NCBI GenBank assembly: GCA_016293535.1
Contig: JAEDEB010000005.1
Span: forward strand, 1-61,091
Source: Bacteroidales bacterium
GTDB taxonomy: Bacteria > Bacteroidota > Bacteroidia > Bacteroidales > UBA932
DNA length: 61,091 nucleotides
Direction of reading: 5' to 3'
The notes under the pieces are model-generated. The model had not been told where the DNA came from. It did not search any database and worked only from the letters and a program-made list of their open reading frames with translations. A program made the translations under genes and the position numbers. Shown here one piece after another: positions 42,005 to 51,359 of the stretch (positions within the stretch are counted from its first letter, which is position 1; each line of letters opens with the position of its first letter).

Positions 42005-42012
42005 TAATTTTG
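42005..42012 (+). promoter_or_regulatory. -7 promoter box (TAATTTTG) of the rightward operon
   Basis: Exact TAnnTTTG match 43 bases before the ATG at 42055, just downstream of the operator-like repeats. No TTTG -33 box, as expected for a promoter that needs an activator. Confidence 0.6.
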
Positions 42013-42054
42013 CAATGGAAACATTTTGGATGAATTAACATACATCTTAGATTC

Positions 42055-43578
42055 ATGAAACGCATAACTGTCATTATCCTGCTCCTGTCACTGTCCCTTG
42101 TTTCAGTGGCCCAGAAAAAATCAGTCAAGAAAGTACCGGAACCCATTTCGGTGATTCCAGCGGATACCAGAGTTTTCGAGGGCATGCGCAAGCATCAGAC
42201 CGAGCCCGGTATGGAAAACCGGGAGATTGACGGTTACAGGGGGCTGTGGTATACGGTTCTCCAGCGAGAGTCCGATTACGGAGACAAGTACTCGGGCGGA
42301 CTGGCCACATATACGGCAAAGCACAGGCCTATGGCAATATATTCCAAGGAGGCCGACAAGACCTTCTTCGTATATGGAGGAACGCCGAGAAAGGGCGAGA
42401 AATATCTTTTGTGCATGGTAGGATGCTATGACCATAAGACCGGGATGCTCCGCAAACCGGTGGTTGCAATCGACAAGGGCTGCAACAAGGTCATCGACTG
42501 CCACGACAATCCGGTCATATCCATTGACAAGGACGGATATATATGGGTGTTTGCAGCGGGAAGAGGCAACACTCGTCCGGGAATAAGGGTGCGGAGTTCC
42601 AAACCTTACGACATTTCCCATTTCGACTATGTCAACGAAGGGACGATGGCATATCCTCAGGTATATTACAACAAAGACCGCGGCTTCTTCCTTTTCTGCA
42701 CCCGTTATGACGGAGTGAGGCGTTCTTTCTTCCAGACAAGTCCCGACGGAGTCGAGTGGTCGGACTATATGCCTGTTGCGTCCATCGTCGAGCCCGGTGA
42801 AACCCGCTCCGGACACTACCAGATAACCGCTTATGATGGTAAGGACAAGCTTGTCAGCACCTTCAACCGCCATATAGACGGAGCTTGCGACACCAGGACA
42901 AACATTTATTACATACAGAGCACCGACTGGGGCAAGACCTGGACCGCGGCAGACGGCAAGACAGTCATAGATCTCCCGGTGGAAAGGGAGCAGGGACCGG
43001 CTCTCATCAGGGATTACAGGTCCGAGGGCCGCAACTGCTACATAAAGGATGTGAACTTCGACTCGAAGGGCAACCCCATCATCTATTTCGTTACAAGTGA
43101 CAATTACAAGTGCGGACCGGAAGGCGGAATCCGTCGTCATGGAATCGCACACTGGACGGGAAAGAAATGGTTCTTCAACGAAGAGTTCACGACCTCGAAC
43201 CACAACTACGATACCGGCAGCATCTGGGTTGAGGGAAAGGACTGGTACATTATCACGACTTCCGGCACGGGCCCTCAGCCTTGGGGAACCGGCGGAGAGG
43301 TCCAGAAATTCAAGACCAGCAACGGCGGACGCAGTTTCAGACTCGTCGCAAACCTCACTGAAAAGAGTCCGAGAAATCACGCTTATGTAAGGCGTCCCCT
43401 CTATAATTCTGACGATTTCTATGCTTTCTGGGCAGATGGGGATCCGAATGGAGTTCTTGAAACATCCTACCTTTATTTCTGCAACAAGGCAGGCGAGGTA
43501 TTCAGAATGCCATACGATATGGATGAACTCTGGATGAAACCGGAGAAACTCGATGACATCCCATACAGGAACAGATAA
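42055..43578 (+). CDS. BNR-4-type beta-propeller protein, probable glycan-active enzyme
   Basis: A 507-residue secreted protein; the signal peptide ends at VSVAQ. The repeat layout is that of a seven-bladed BNR-4 propeller: YSGGLATYTAKHRPMAIYSKEADKTFFVYGG, then CHDNPVISIDKDGYIWVFAAGRG, then AYPQVYYNKDRGFFLFCTRY, SGHYQITAYDGKDKL, YYIQSTDWGKTWT. Related propellers include ulvan lyases (PL24/PL25) and GH145, which removes rhamnose linked to glucuronic acid. The His in CHDNP and in SGHYQ occupy places used by those enzymes. Which activity applies is not clear. It is the first rightward gene of the locus, 9 bases before the first SusC. Confidence 0.78.
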   Translation: MKRITVIILLLSLSLVSVAQKKSVKKVPEPISVIPADTRVFEGMRKHQTEPGMENREIDGYRGLWYTVLQRESDYGDKYSGGLATYTAKHRPMAIYSKEADKTFFVYGGTPRKGEKYLLCMVGCYDHKTGMLRKPVVAIDKGCNKVIDCHDNPVISIDKDGYIWVFAAGRGNTRPGIRVRSSKPYDISHFDYVNEGTMAYPQVYYNKDRGFFLFCTRYDGVRRSFFQTSPDGVEWSDYMPVASIVEPGETRSGHYQITAYDGKDKLVSTFNRHIDGACDTRTNIYYIQSTDWGKTWTAADGKTVIDLPVEREQGPALIRDYRSEGRNCYIKDVNFDSKGNPIIYFVTSDNYKCGPEGGIRRHGIAHWTGKKWFFNEEFTTSNHNYDTGSIWVEGKDWYIITTSGTGPQPWGTGGEVQKFKTSNGGRSFRLVANLTEKSPRNHAYVRRPLYNSDDFYAFWADGDPNGVLETSYLYFCNKAGEVFRMPYDMDELWMKPEKLDDIPYRNR

Positions 43579-43587
43579 CCCAGCCTT

Positions 43588-46500
43588 ATGTCCGGCAACT
43601 TGAAGAAACTGACCGCTATCCTGACTCTCAAAGTCATTGCTGTCTTCTGGCTTTCCGCCCAGAATGTCGGCAATGTCGGAATCAGCGGCTTTGTCGTGGA
43701 TGAAAAGGGCGAGGCCCTGATAGGCGCCGCCGTCTACAGCAGCAAGGACAATTCACTCGGAACGGTGACTGGTCTTGACGGAGAATTCTCGATAAAGGTG
43801 CCTGCCGGCCTCAGAATGATGGTCAGCTGCATCGGATATGAGGATTATTCATTCGATGCATACGAGGCAAAGTCCATGCGCATAGTACTGAAGGAAACGG
43901 TCGAGGATCTTGAAGGAACGGTGGTAGTGGGATACGGTACCCAGAAAAAGGAATCCCTTGTCGGGTCCATATCGACGGTTTCCAGCGAAGCCCTGTCGAA
44001 GAACGGTACCATGAACATCACAACTGCGCTTTCCGGAAATGTGGCCGGCCTTACGACGGTCAGTCACGGAGGCGCTCCCGGAGCGAACAGTCAGGAGATA
44101 CTGATAAGGGGACTCTCAAGCTGGAACGGTTCTGCTCCGCTTGTTATGATAGACGGAGCTGAAAGGGATTTCTCGGAACTGGACCCGAATGAGGTGGAAT
44201 CCATATCCGTACTCAAGGACGCCTCGGCGACGGCTGTGTTCGGCGCAAAAGGCGCGAACGGCGTCATTCTCGTTACGACGAAGAGAGGAACGGTCTCCAA
44301 GCCCAAGTTCTCGGCCAATGTAACCTTCGGTCTGGATTTCCTGACCATGATTCCGGACCATATTTCTTCGGCGACCACTGCCCGTATGCTCAATGTTGCG
44401 AGGAAGAATGCCCAGTCATGGACCGAACTTTATTCCGAGAGGGAGATTGCGGAATATGAAAATCCGAGCTCCGCGGTCAACTCGATAAGATACGCGGACA
44501 CGGACTGGTTCGGTGTCGCCATGAAGACGGCGGCTCCGAGTGTCACATCGAGCGTGACGGCTTCGGGAGGAATAGAGAAATTCAGGTATTTCCTCTCTTT
44601 TGGACTTGATCATCAGACTTCGGCAATCAGGACTTTCAGGGAGTCCAAGGGGAAGGGCTTCAGCTATGACCGTTTCAATTTCAGGGCAAATTTCGACATA
44701 AACCCTTGGATGAGCACCCTTATCAGCATTCGTTTCGGAGGGAACGTCAGCGTGAGGACAGTCCCTACCGGGTCGGCAGGAAACAGAAGCGAGAATGATT
44801 TTTTCTCCTATATGTATGGGGCATCTCCTATGATGTATCCTGAGTATTATCCGGAATGGCTTCTGGACGAGGTTCCTGATACAGACTATCCTGACGCCTC
44901 GGGGATAAGGTATGCCGGAAAGAACAACGCATACTATCCCAATGTGGTGTCGGAGCTCTCCACAGGGGCCTACTCCAAGTCGAACACTACGCGAATATTC
45001 TCGGATCTCATTCTTGATCAGAAGCTGGATTTCATCACGAAGGGGCTTTCCCTGAAGGCTACCGCTTCCCTGACCACAAGCATAGCCAGGGTTTCCGAGC
45101 AGATAAGCAAGACCATTCCTCTGTATGTCCTCGACTGGAACATTTACGACAGCGGGAACATGAACCCGTGGAAGGAACTGAACTCAACTACCGATACCGG
45201 CGAGATACTGGAGGAGAATGCGGCGATAGTGAACATAGGCGGAGGACTGGCTTCCTATGTCTATGATTTCTATCTGGAGGCTGCACTCAATTACAACCGC
45301 CATTTCGGGGACCACAACGTTTCTGCCCTTGCCCTTTACCAGCAGCGCAGCAGTTCGACGAATGCCGGTTTCCCTTACCGCACCCTCGGAGTGGTAGGAA
45401 GGGTGACTTACGATTATAAGAACACCTATCTGTTCGAGGCCAATCTCGGCTATACCGGTTCCGAGCAATTCTCTCCGAGAAACCGTTTCGGATTTTTCCC
45501 TTCAGTTGCGGTCGGTTACGTCCCTTCCAGGTACAAATGGTGGAAATCCAGCATGCCGGTATGGTCAAAGTTCAAGATACGCTTTTCGGAAGGCCTTGTG
45601 GGCAACGACAGGACTTCCCAGAGGTGGCTATATTATTCCTCTTACTCCAGGGCGGGGAGTGTGATAGTGGAGGACTTTGCAGCAAACTATGATGCCAAGT
45701 GGGAGACAGCCCTTAAGAGTGACCTTGGAATGGAATTCGGCTTCTTCAAGGACAAACTGACCCTTGTCGCCGACCTCTATGCCGAGAGCAGGAAGGATAT
45801 GCTTGTACAGCCTATAGTCACGGCTCTGAGCGGAACATCCTTCAAGCAGAGGAATGAAGGCGAGATGAAGAAGCACGGCATCGAACTCGAGCTTGGCTGG
45901 AAAGAAAAGCGGAGCGGGGGATTCGGATATTATCTGAAGGCGATGTTCTCCATATATGAGAACAGGATAGTCCGCTTCGCGGATGCTCCGTATGCTCCTG
46001 ACTATCAGAAGACTGCCGGGAAGGCATTCGGTGGCCAGACCATGGGCATAGAGGCTGTGGACAGCGGATATTTCACCGATGTGGACGATATCCACGGAAG
46101 CGCAGCATATACGGACAACTGGAACGACCTTTTCGTCGGTGCATACAAATACAACGATTACAACGCCGACGGTAAGATTGACTTCAACGACCTTCACCCC
46201 ATCAAGGGCACCCAGTATGCGCCGGCTTCGGGAAGTTTCCATTTCGGTTTCGACTACAAGGGCTTCGATTTCCATATGATCATAAACGGAGTCTTCGGCA
46301 ATTATGTCAACTACAACAGCACCTGGGAGGTCGAATTCTCGAAGGGAGACCTGCGTGTCAACAGAACGCAGCTCGACTACTGGCGTCCGGACAATCCGTA
46401 TGCCAACCATTCGTCCCTGACTTTCGGGGGCGCGGCCGGTCATCCTATGTACACCTGGGCGGGAGGCGACCCAGTGAGCGGCTATCAGATGAGGCTTCAG

Positions 46501-46737
46501 GACAGAACCTGGAGGAAGGCCGACTATGTGAACCTCAAGGAGATGTATCTGGGATACACTTTCAGCAAGAAAATGCTTGGCAAGTCCGGTTTCGACGCAG
46601 TCGGGCTTTTCGCAACGGCGAACAATCTCTTCACCCTTACGAATCTTGCCGAGGGTGACCCGAAATGCCCGAACCTCAGTGGCGGATTCTATCCTAATAT
46701 GCTTCTGGTGAAACTTGGTCTCAAAGTTCAATTCTAA
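43588..46737 (+). CDS. SusC/RagA-family TonB-linked outer-membrane transporter
   Basis: A 1049-residue canonical SusC. It has a signal peptide to about residue 25, a carboxypeptidase-regulatory-like domain (ISGFVVDEKGEALIGAAVYS, about 32-110), the link VVVGYGTQKKESLVGSIS, a plug ending VLKDASATAVFGAKGANGVILVTTKRG, and a barrel with terminal aromatic strand LLVKLGLKVQF. It pairs with the SusD 11 bases downstream to import an oligosaccharide. Both genes belong to the operon starting at 42055. Confidence 0.95.
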   Translation: MSGNLKKLTAILTLKVIAVFWLSAQNVGNVGISGFVVDEKGEALIGAAVYSSKDNSLGTVTGLDGEFSIKVPAGLRMMVSCIGYEDYSFDAYEAKSMRIVLKETVEDLEGTVVVGYGTQKKESLVGSISTVSSEALSKNGTMNITTALSGNVAGLTTVSHGGAPGANSQEILIRGLSSWNGSAPLVMIDGAERDFSELDPNEVESISVLKDASATAVFGAKGANGVILVTTKRGTVSKPKFSANVTFGLDFLTMIPDHISSATTARMLNVARKNAQSWTELYSEREIAEYENPSSAVNSIRYADTDWFGVAMKTAAPSVTSSVTASGGIEKFRYFLSFGLDHQTSAIRTFRESKGKGFSYDRFNFRANFDINPWMSTLISIRFGGNVSVRTVPTGSAGNRSENDFFSYMYGASPMMYPEYYPEWLLDEVPDTDYPDASGIRYAGKNNAYYPNVVSELSTGAYSKSNTTRIFSDLILDQKLDFITKGLSLKATASLTTSIARVSEQISKTIPLYVLDWNIYDSGNMNPWKELNSTTDTGEILEENAAIVNIGGGLASYVYDFYLEAALNYNRHFGDHNVSALALYQQRSSSTNAGFPYRTLGVVGRVTYDYKNTYLFEANLGYTGSEQFSPRNRFGFFPSVAVGYVPSRYKWWKSSMPVWSKFKIRFSEGLVGNDRTSQRWLYYSSYSRAGSVIVEDFAANYDAKWETALKSDLGMEFGFFKDKLTLVADLYAESRKDMLVQPIVTALSGTSFKQRNEGEMKKHGIELELGWKEKRSGGFGYYLKAMFSIYENRIVRFADAPYAPDYQKTAGKAFGGQTMGIEAVDSGYFTDVDDIHGSAAYTDNWNDLFVGAYKYNDYNADGKIDFNDLHPIKGTQYAPASGSFHFGFDYKGFDFHMIINGVFGNYVNYNSTWEVEFSKGDLRVNRTQLDYWRPDNPYANHSSLTFGGAAGHPMYTWAGGDPVSGYQMRLQDRTWRKADYVNLKEMYLGYTFSKKMLGKSGFDAVGLFATANNLFTLTNLAEGDPKCPNLSGGFYPNMLLVKLGLKVQF

Positions 46738-46748
46738 GGTATGGCGGA

Positions 46749-48605
46749 ATGAAGAAGACATTACTCATAATATCGTCGGCTCTGATTCTGATGACCTCAC
46801 CGTCATGCAGCTGGCTGGATGTGAATCCCGACCTCGGGCTCAGCGAGGAGGAGGTGTTCACCAACTGGAAGAACTTCGAGGCGTATTTCAACTATGTCTA
46901 TGAAGGGACGACCGGGTCATACCCAACGAACATTACTCTCGGGTATCCGATGTTCGTCAACGGAAACAGAAGGAGATTCACCTTCAATGCCCTGACTGAT
47001 ATGTGCGATGCGGGAAGGCTTGTGCGCGCCCAGCAGATAAAGGCTGGAAAGATGGGTGAGAACATGTCCACTTTCACCACCGACAACAGCCACAGGGCGG
47101 CCATCGCGTCTTCGATGTTCAAGATTATCCGCATCTCCAACAAATGCATAGAGAACATCGACAGGGTGAAGAATTTCAAGTCCGAAACGGACAGACACGA
47201 TATTCTTGCGCAAGCCTACTTCGTAAGGGCATACGCCCATTTCGTCCTTGTAAGATACTGGGGTGGAATGCCGTACATCGACAAGGCCTATGAAGAAGCG
47301 GCTCTCGACCTCGCAAGGCTTACGCCCAACGAGACCTTGCGTCTGTGTGCCGAAGATTTCGAAAGGGCATACGAACTCTTCGTCAAGGCCGGAAAGCTGA
47401 GAAGGGACGGAGGTCCGGGCAGCGCCAACCACCTCAATGCCGTGGACATGCACAAACCCAACGGTGCGACCGCGAAGGCTATGAAGGCGAGGGCCCTGTT
47501 GTATGCAGCATCGCCGCTGAACAATGCCGGAGGCTCCGCTGACTGGGAAGCCGCCGCTCTGGCCTGTGCCGAAGCCGTGACTGTTGCGGAAGCTGCAGCC
47601 TACGAACTTCTGCCTTGGGACCGTTGGGCGTCCAACTTTGCAGGTTCAATGTATACCAACGAGGATTTGTGGGCCTATGCAACAGGGAAAGTCTCCAACG
47701 GAAGCGCCGACTTTGTCACCTATTACGGTTTCGGTGTGGTGGGCAAGCAGGCAACAGGAGACAATCCGACCCAGAACTTTGTGGACCGTTTCGAAACTGT
47801 CTGGGGAGACCCCCTGGAGACTCCTGAGGACAGGGAGAGGGCGACTGAACTGGGACATTACAACGAGCAGAATCCTTATGCGGACAGGGACCCGCGCTTC
47901 AATGCAACCATAGTCCATGACGGCAGCATAGTCGAAGGTTGCAAGACGGGCATCAATATCTGTTATGACCCTGAAACTGACAAATGGCCTATGACCGATC
48001 TCAACGGAAAGGCATCGGAGTTCGGCAGGGAGTGGGGCTCGAACAATGAGATGGGTTATTCAAGTACCGGCTACTATCTGATGAAGGGATGGGACGGCAA
48101 CAAGGCCGGCATAGTCAAATACTATCATTCTGAGCCGCTTATCCGCATGGCCGAGGTATACCTGAACTATGCGGAGGCTGTAAATGAAGCCTTCGGGCCG
48201 CAAGGCCGTGCCGGAGACTGCCAGTTGACTGCCCTGGAGGCGGTGAACAAGGTGAGGGCCCGTGCGGGGATGCCTCCAGTCCAGGACAGATTCTCTTCTG
48301 ACAAGGAGAGTCTCAGGGAGCGTATCCGCAATGAGCGTTGCGTGGAACTTGCCTTCGAAGGCCACCATTATTACCTCGACACCCGAAGGTGGAAGACGGC
48401 TCCCGAACTGATGTCCCGGACTCTGATGGGAATGCGTGTGGAAATCGTTCCTGTCAGTGAGGAGTACCCTGTCGGAAGGAAATACATCAGGAAGCCTATT
48501 CCTGAGAACAGACAGAGCAAGTGGAAGGACGAAATGTATTATTTCTTCTTCCCTTCCTCCGAAGCCAACAAAATGAAGAATTTCGTCAACAATCCAAGCT
48601 GGTAG
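46749..48605 (+). CDS. SusD/RagB-family glycan-binding lipoprotein
   Basis: A 618-residue lipoprotein with the lipobox ending at Cys20 (TSPSC), then SWLDVNPDLGLSEEEVFTNWKNFEAYFN, the usual RagB opening. TPR-like helices are followed by YFVRAYAHFVLVRYWGGMPYID and, near the end, RIRNERCVELAFEGHHYYLDTRRWKTA, a hallmark of SusD. It caps the SusC encoded just upstream. At 618 residues it is longer than many SusD proteins but complete. Confidence 0.95.
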   Translation: MKKTLLIISSALILMTSPSCSWLDVNPDLGLSEEEVFTNWKNFEAYFNYVYEGTTGSYPTNITLGYPMFVNGNRRRFTFNALTDMCDAGRLVRAQQIKAGKMGENMSTFTTDNSHRAAIASSMFKIIRISNKCIENIDRVKNFKSETDRHDILAQAYFVRAYAHFVLVRYWGGMPYIDKAYEEAALDLARLTPNETLRLCAEDFERAYELFVKAGKLRRDGGPGSANHLNAVDMHKPNGATAKAMKARALLYAASPLNNAGGSADWEAAALACAEAVTVAEAAAYELLPWDRWASNFAGSMYTNEDLWAYATGKVSNGSADFVTYYGFGVVGKQATGDNPTQNFVDRFETVWGDPLETPEDRERATELGHYNEQNPYADRDPRFNATIVHDGSIVEGCKTGINICYDPETDKWPMTDLNGKASEFGREWGSNNEMGYSSTGYYLMKGWDGNKAGIVKYYHSEPLIRMAEVYLNYAEAVNEAFGPQGRAGDCQLTALEAVNKVRARAGMPPVQDRFSSDKESLRERIRNERCVELAFEGHHYYLDTRRWKTAPELMSRTLMGMRVEIVPVSEEYPVGRKYIRKPIPENRQSKWKDEMYYFFFPSSEANKMKNFVNNPSW

Positions 48606-48610
48606 GAGCT

Positions 48611-51358
48611 ATGAGAAAAGCAGTTCTGACATATCTGTTAATCCTGATGCCGGTATTCCTGCAGGCGGAGTCCCGCCGCCTTGTCGTGGGGGAATCCTCC
48701 GACACTCTTGCTCCGTACAATTCCGGTTTCCGATTTGATGGAAAATTGGGACGCAAACCATTGAGGACAGCCCTGTCCCAGACATTCGCTTTGAAAGATC
48801 TCGACTTCAGCCCCAATCCGGATTTCCGCCGTCTGTACATAACGATTCCCGGAGCCCTGATTTCTGAGAGCGGAGCTCCCGGGTACAATGCAGTGGCGAC
48901 TTATATGAACGGCAACGCCCTTCAGTTGGACGGTTTCCTTGTCGATCCTTACGAAATCCATCCTTCAGTCTCGGAAATCAGTGAAATAAGGACTGTTGGC
49001 AGCATCGTGGACCGGTACAGACTGGGGATGGGCAACGGAGTGTATGTCACCACAAAGAGCGAAGAAAGGGACGGTCACCACGTAAGCGCAGGATTCGAAT
49101 CGGCCTTTCTCCTTGCAGGCAGGACCGCAAAGTGGTGCAACGGTGAAGATTTTGCGCGGATGATGAATCAGGCGAGGGTAAATGCCGGTCTGCCGGAACT
49201 CTATAGCGAGGAGCAGATACGAGAGTACGCCAAGTCGGATCCTCTGAGCCGTGAATTTCCAAGTGTCGACCTCAGGTCAGAAACGATAAGGGATTGGAGG
49301 ACCTCCCAGAAAGCCTATGTTTCAATGTCTGGAAAAGAGGGCAGGACATCATATTATGCGAACGTCAACTGGCTCCGCGATGGCGACAATCTCAGGATAG
49401 GACCTGTTTCTGATTTCAATGCCCTGAATGTCAGGGGGAACGTCAAGACCAACTTTACGCGTGAACTCAGCCTCGAAGTTCATTCTTTCCTGAATCTCCG
49501 TTTCAGAAGGTCCCCGAATGCAGGATTCAATATGGCCGCATCCGTGACTCCTCCGGTAGAATATCCTCTGACCCTAGGTACGGACGAGGAACAGGGCCAG
49601 ACTATATATGGCGTCAGCAAAACTGTTCCGAACAGTTATTATGCCGCCCTTATGGAGTCGGGCTCGAGGACGTCGAAGTACAGGAGTGGAAGTGTGAATG
49701 CAGTTCTCGAATACAATTTCGGGAAGTTCGTTCCGGGCCTTTCAGCACGAACCGATGTCAGGTTCCTCTTGTCAGGAACAACCACAGACGGGTCGGTGGG
49801 AGATTATCTTGCGTCATATTATGATGAGGTTTCCGGCAATTGGCTTCCTTCGTCAGTGCATCAGGGTGTGAAATCCTCGGCAAAGAGTGTTCTTGGCACA
49901 AGTTTCAATCACCTTTTCGAGCTCCAGGAGACTCTCAGGTATTCCTATTGGAGGGGCAATCACAGGGTGATGGCAGAGGCTTGGGCCAAAATCAGGGAAC
50001 ATCAGTATCCGGGGCAGAGGGCAAGAAGCGCAACAATCTCCGCCAGCTGCGACTATGCCTGGAAGGACAGGTATATGGTTCAGGCGGTGCTCTATGTTCC
50101 CGGGTCTACGGTCTACAGGAAATCGGAACGTTTTGCGGCAGGAACCGCCTGCGGTCTGGCCTGGGTGCTGAGCAATGAGGAATGGCTGCCGGCTGAAACG
50201 GGTGTCGATCATCTCAAGTTGATGGTCCAGGCCGGATTCGGTCCCCTCGACGTGGTTTCAAGCCAATATCTCTTCCTTGACAGTTATGTAAAGTCCGGAA
50301 GTTTCACCTCAGGAGTATCCAGTGTCGATTATGACTGGATAGCCCAGAGCGGCAATTCCGTATCCAAGCCGGGAACCGTGATTTCCCGCCTCGGCAACTC
50401 TTCTCTGGGTCGCGGACACCAGATTGAAGCCAATGCCGGGATTGAGGCAGCTTTTCTCGGCAGGAGGCTCAACTTCTTTGCCTCTTATGTCTATATCCAT
50501 GATACTGGGCTCCTCACTGATGCGAATGCAATCTACCCGGATTTCTATGGAATGAACGGGATGACTACATATATAAACTGGAATGCGAAGAAAAGCCACC
50601 TGCTGAATGTCGGTCTGAACTGGAATGACCGGAAGGGGAGGTTCAGCTATGGAATAGGATATTGGGTAAACAGACAGTCTGTAATCTGGGACAAATACCT
50701 TGAGACCGTGATAAATGATTACAGCAAGGTCGAAGGGACATACACAAGCGCTATACGCGGATATACCTGTCTGGGCAAGTTTGCGTCCGAAGAAGAGATA
50801 GCTGCAGCGCCGAAGCAGAACTTCGACGTGAGGACCTTCCCCGGAGATCTCAGATACAAGGACGTGGACGGAAACGGCGTGATTGACAGCAATGATATTT
50901 CGGTCATAGTAAAGGACGCCGCCGGCCTCTGGCACAATCTCAGGCTGCAGTTCTCCTACGGCAGGGCAAGTCTGCTCGCAATCTTCCGGGCAAGAACAGG
51001 CTCCACCGTCAATCTCCTGTCCTCAGGCTATTACAGCGGCGGACGCGGGTATGTGAACTATACGGAATGGATGAGGGAGAATGTGGGAGGCGATTATCCG
51101 CGTCTTGCCTACGAGGGGAACAACGGCAACTTCGTGACCTCGGGATTCTGGCTCAGAAGCGGCGACTTCCTGAAACTTGCCAACCTGGAGTTCTCGTTCT
51201 CATACCCGAAATGCGGACTCAGACTCTTTGCAAGGGGAGAGAACCTTTTCTGCATCGACGCTGTCAAGGACCTTGACCCGGAGAATCTTGCGGCGGGCTA
51301 CTCCACTTATGCACTCAACAGGACAATATCACTTGGAATAAACATAGGAATCAGATAG
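48611..51358 (+). CDS. reduced SusC-like outer-membrane protein, no N-terminal domain, degenerate plug
   Basis: A 915-residue barrel protein. The signal (MRKAVLTYLLILMPVFLQA) leads directly into a short plug remnant. There is no carboxypeptidase-regulatory domain and no recognisable TonB box. The plug keeps fragments of SusC, such as NALQLDGFLVDPYEIHPSVSEISEIRTV and MGNGVYVTTK, but not the SusC GSRAANG-type motif. The barrel is long and regular (YYANVNWLRDGDNLRIG, VDGNGVIDSNDISVIVKDA). I start it at the ATG at 48611, five bases after the SusD stop. It is paired with the SusD at 51360, so it is the second, divergent SusC/SusD pair of the locus. Confidence 0.85.
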   Translation: MRKAVLTYLLILMPVFLQAESRRLVVGESSDTLAPYNSGFRFDGKLGRKPLRTALSQTFALKDLDFSPNPDFRRLYITIPGALISESGAPGYNAVATYMNGNALQLDGFLVDPYEIHPSVSEISEIRTVGSIVDRYRLGMGNGVYVTTKSEERDGHHVSAGFESAFLLAGRTAKWCNGEDFARMMNQARVNAGLPELYSEEQIREYAKSDPLSREFPSVDLRSETIRDWRTSQKAYVSMSGKEGRTSYYANVNWLRDGDNLRIGPVSDFNALNVRGNVKTNFTRELSLEVHSFLNLRFRRSPNAGFNMAASVTPPVEYPLTLGTDEEQGQTIYGVSKTVPNSYYAALMESGSRTSKYRSGSVNAVLEYNFGKFVPGLSARTDVRFLLSGTTTDGSVGDYLASYYDEVSGNWLPSSVHQGVKSSAKSVLGTSFNHLFELQETLRYSYWRGNHRVMAEAWAKIREHQYPGQRARSATISASCDYAWKDRYMVQAVLYVPGSTVYRKSERFAAGTACGLAWVLSNEEWLPAETGVDHLKLMVQAGFGPLDVVSSQYLFLDSYVKSGSFTSGVSSVDYDWIAQSGNSVSKPGTVISRLGNSSLGRGHQIEANAGIEAAFLGRRLNFFASYVYIHDTGLLTDANAIYPDFYGMNGMTTYINWNAKKSHLLNVGLNWNDRKGRFSYGIGYWVNRQSVIWDKYLETVINDYSKVEGTYTSAIRGYTCLGKFASEEEIAAAPKQNFDVRTFPGDLRYKDVDGNGVIDSNDISVIVKDAAGLWHNLRLQFSYGRASLLAIFRARTGSTVNLLSSGYYSGGRGYVNYTEWMRENVGGDYPRLAYEGNNGNFVTSGFWLRSGDFLKLANLEFSFSYPKCGLRLFARGENLFCIDAVKDLDPENLAAGYSTYALNRTISLGINIGIR

Positions 51359-51359
51359 G

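Noticed and set aside
42055..43578. Calling the BNR propeller protein a sialidase
   Set aside because: No SxDxGxxW Asp-boxes with sialidase arginine triad are seen; the BNR-4 layout and gene context fit rhamnose/uronate glycan enzymes better.
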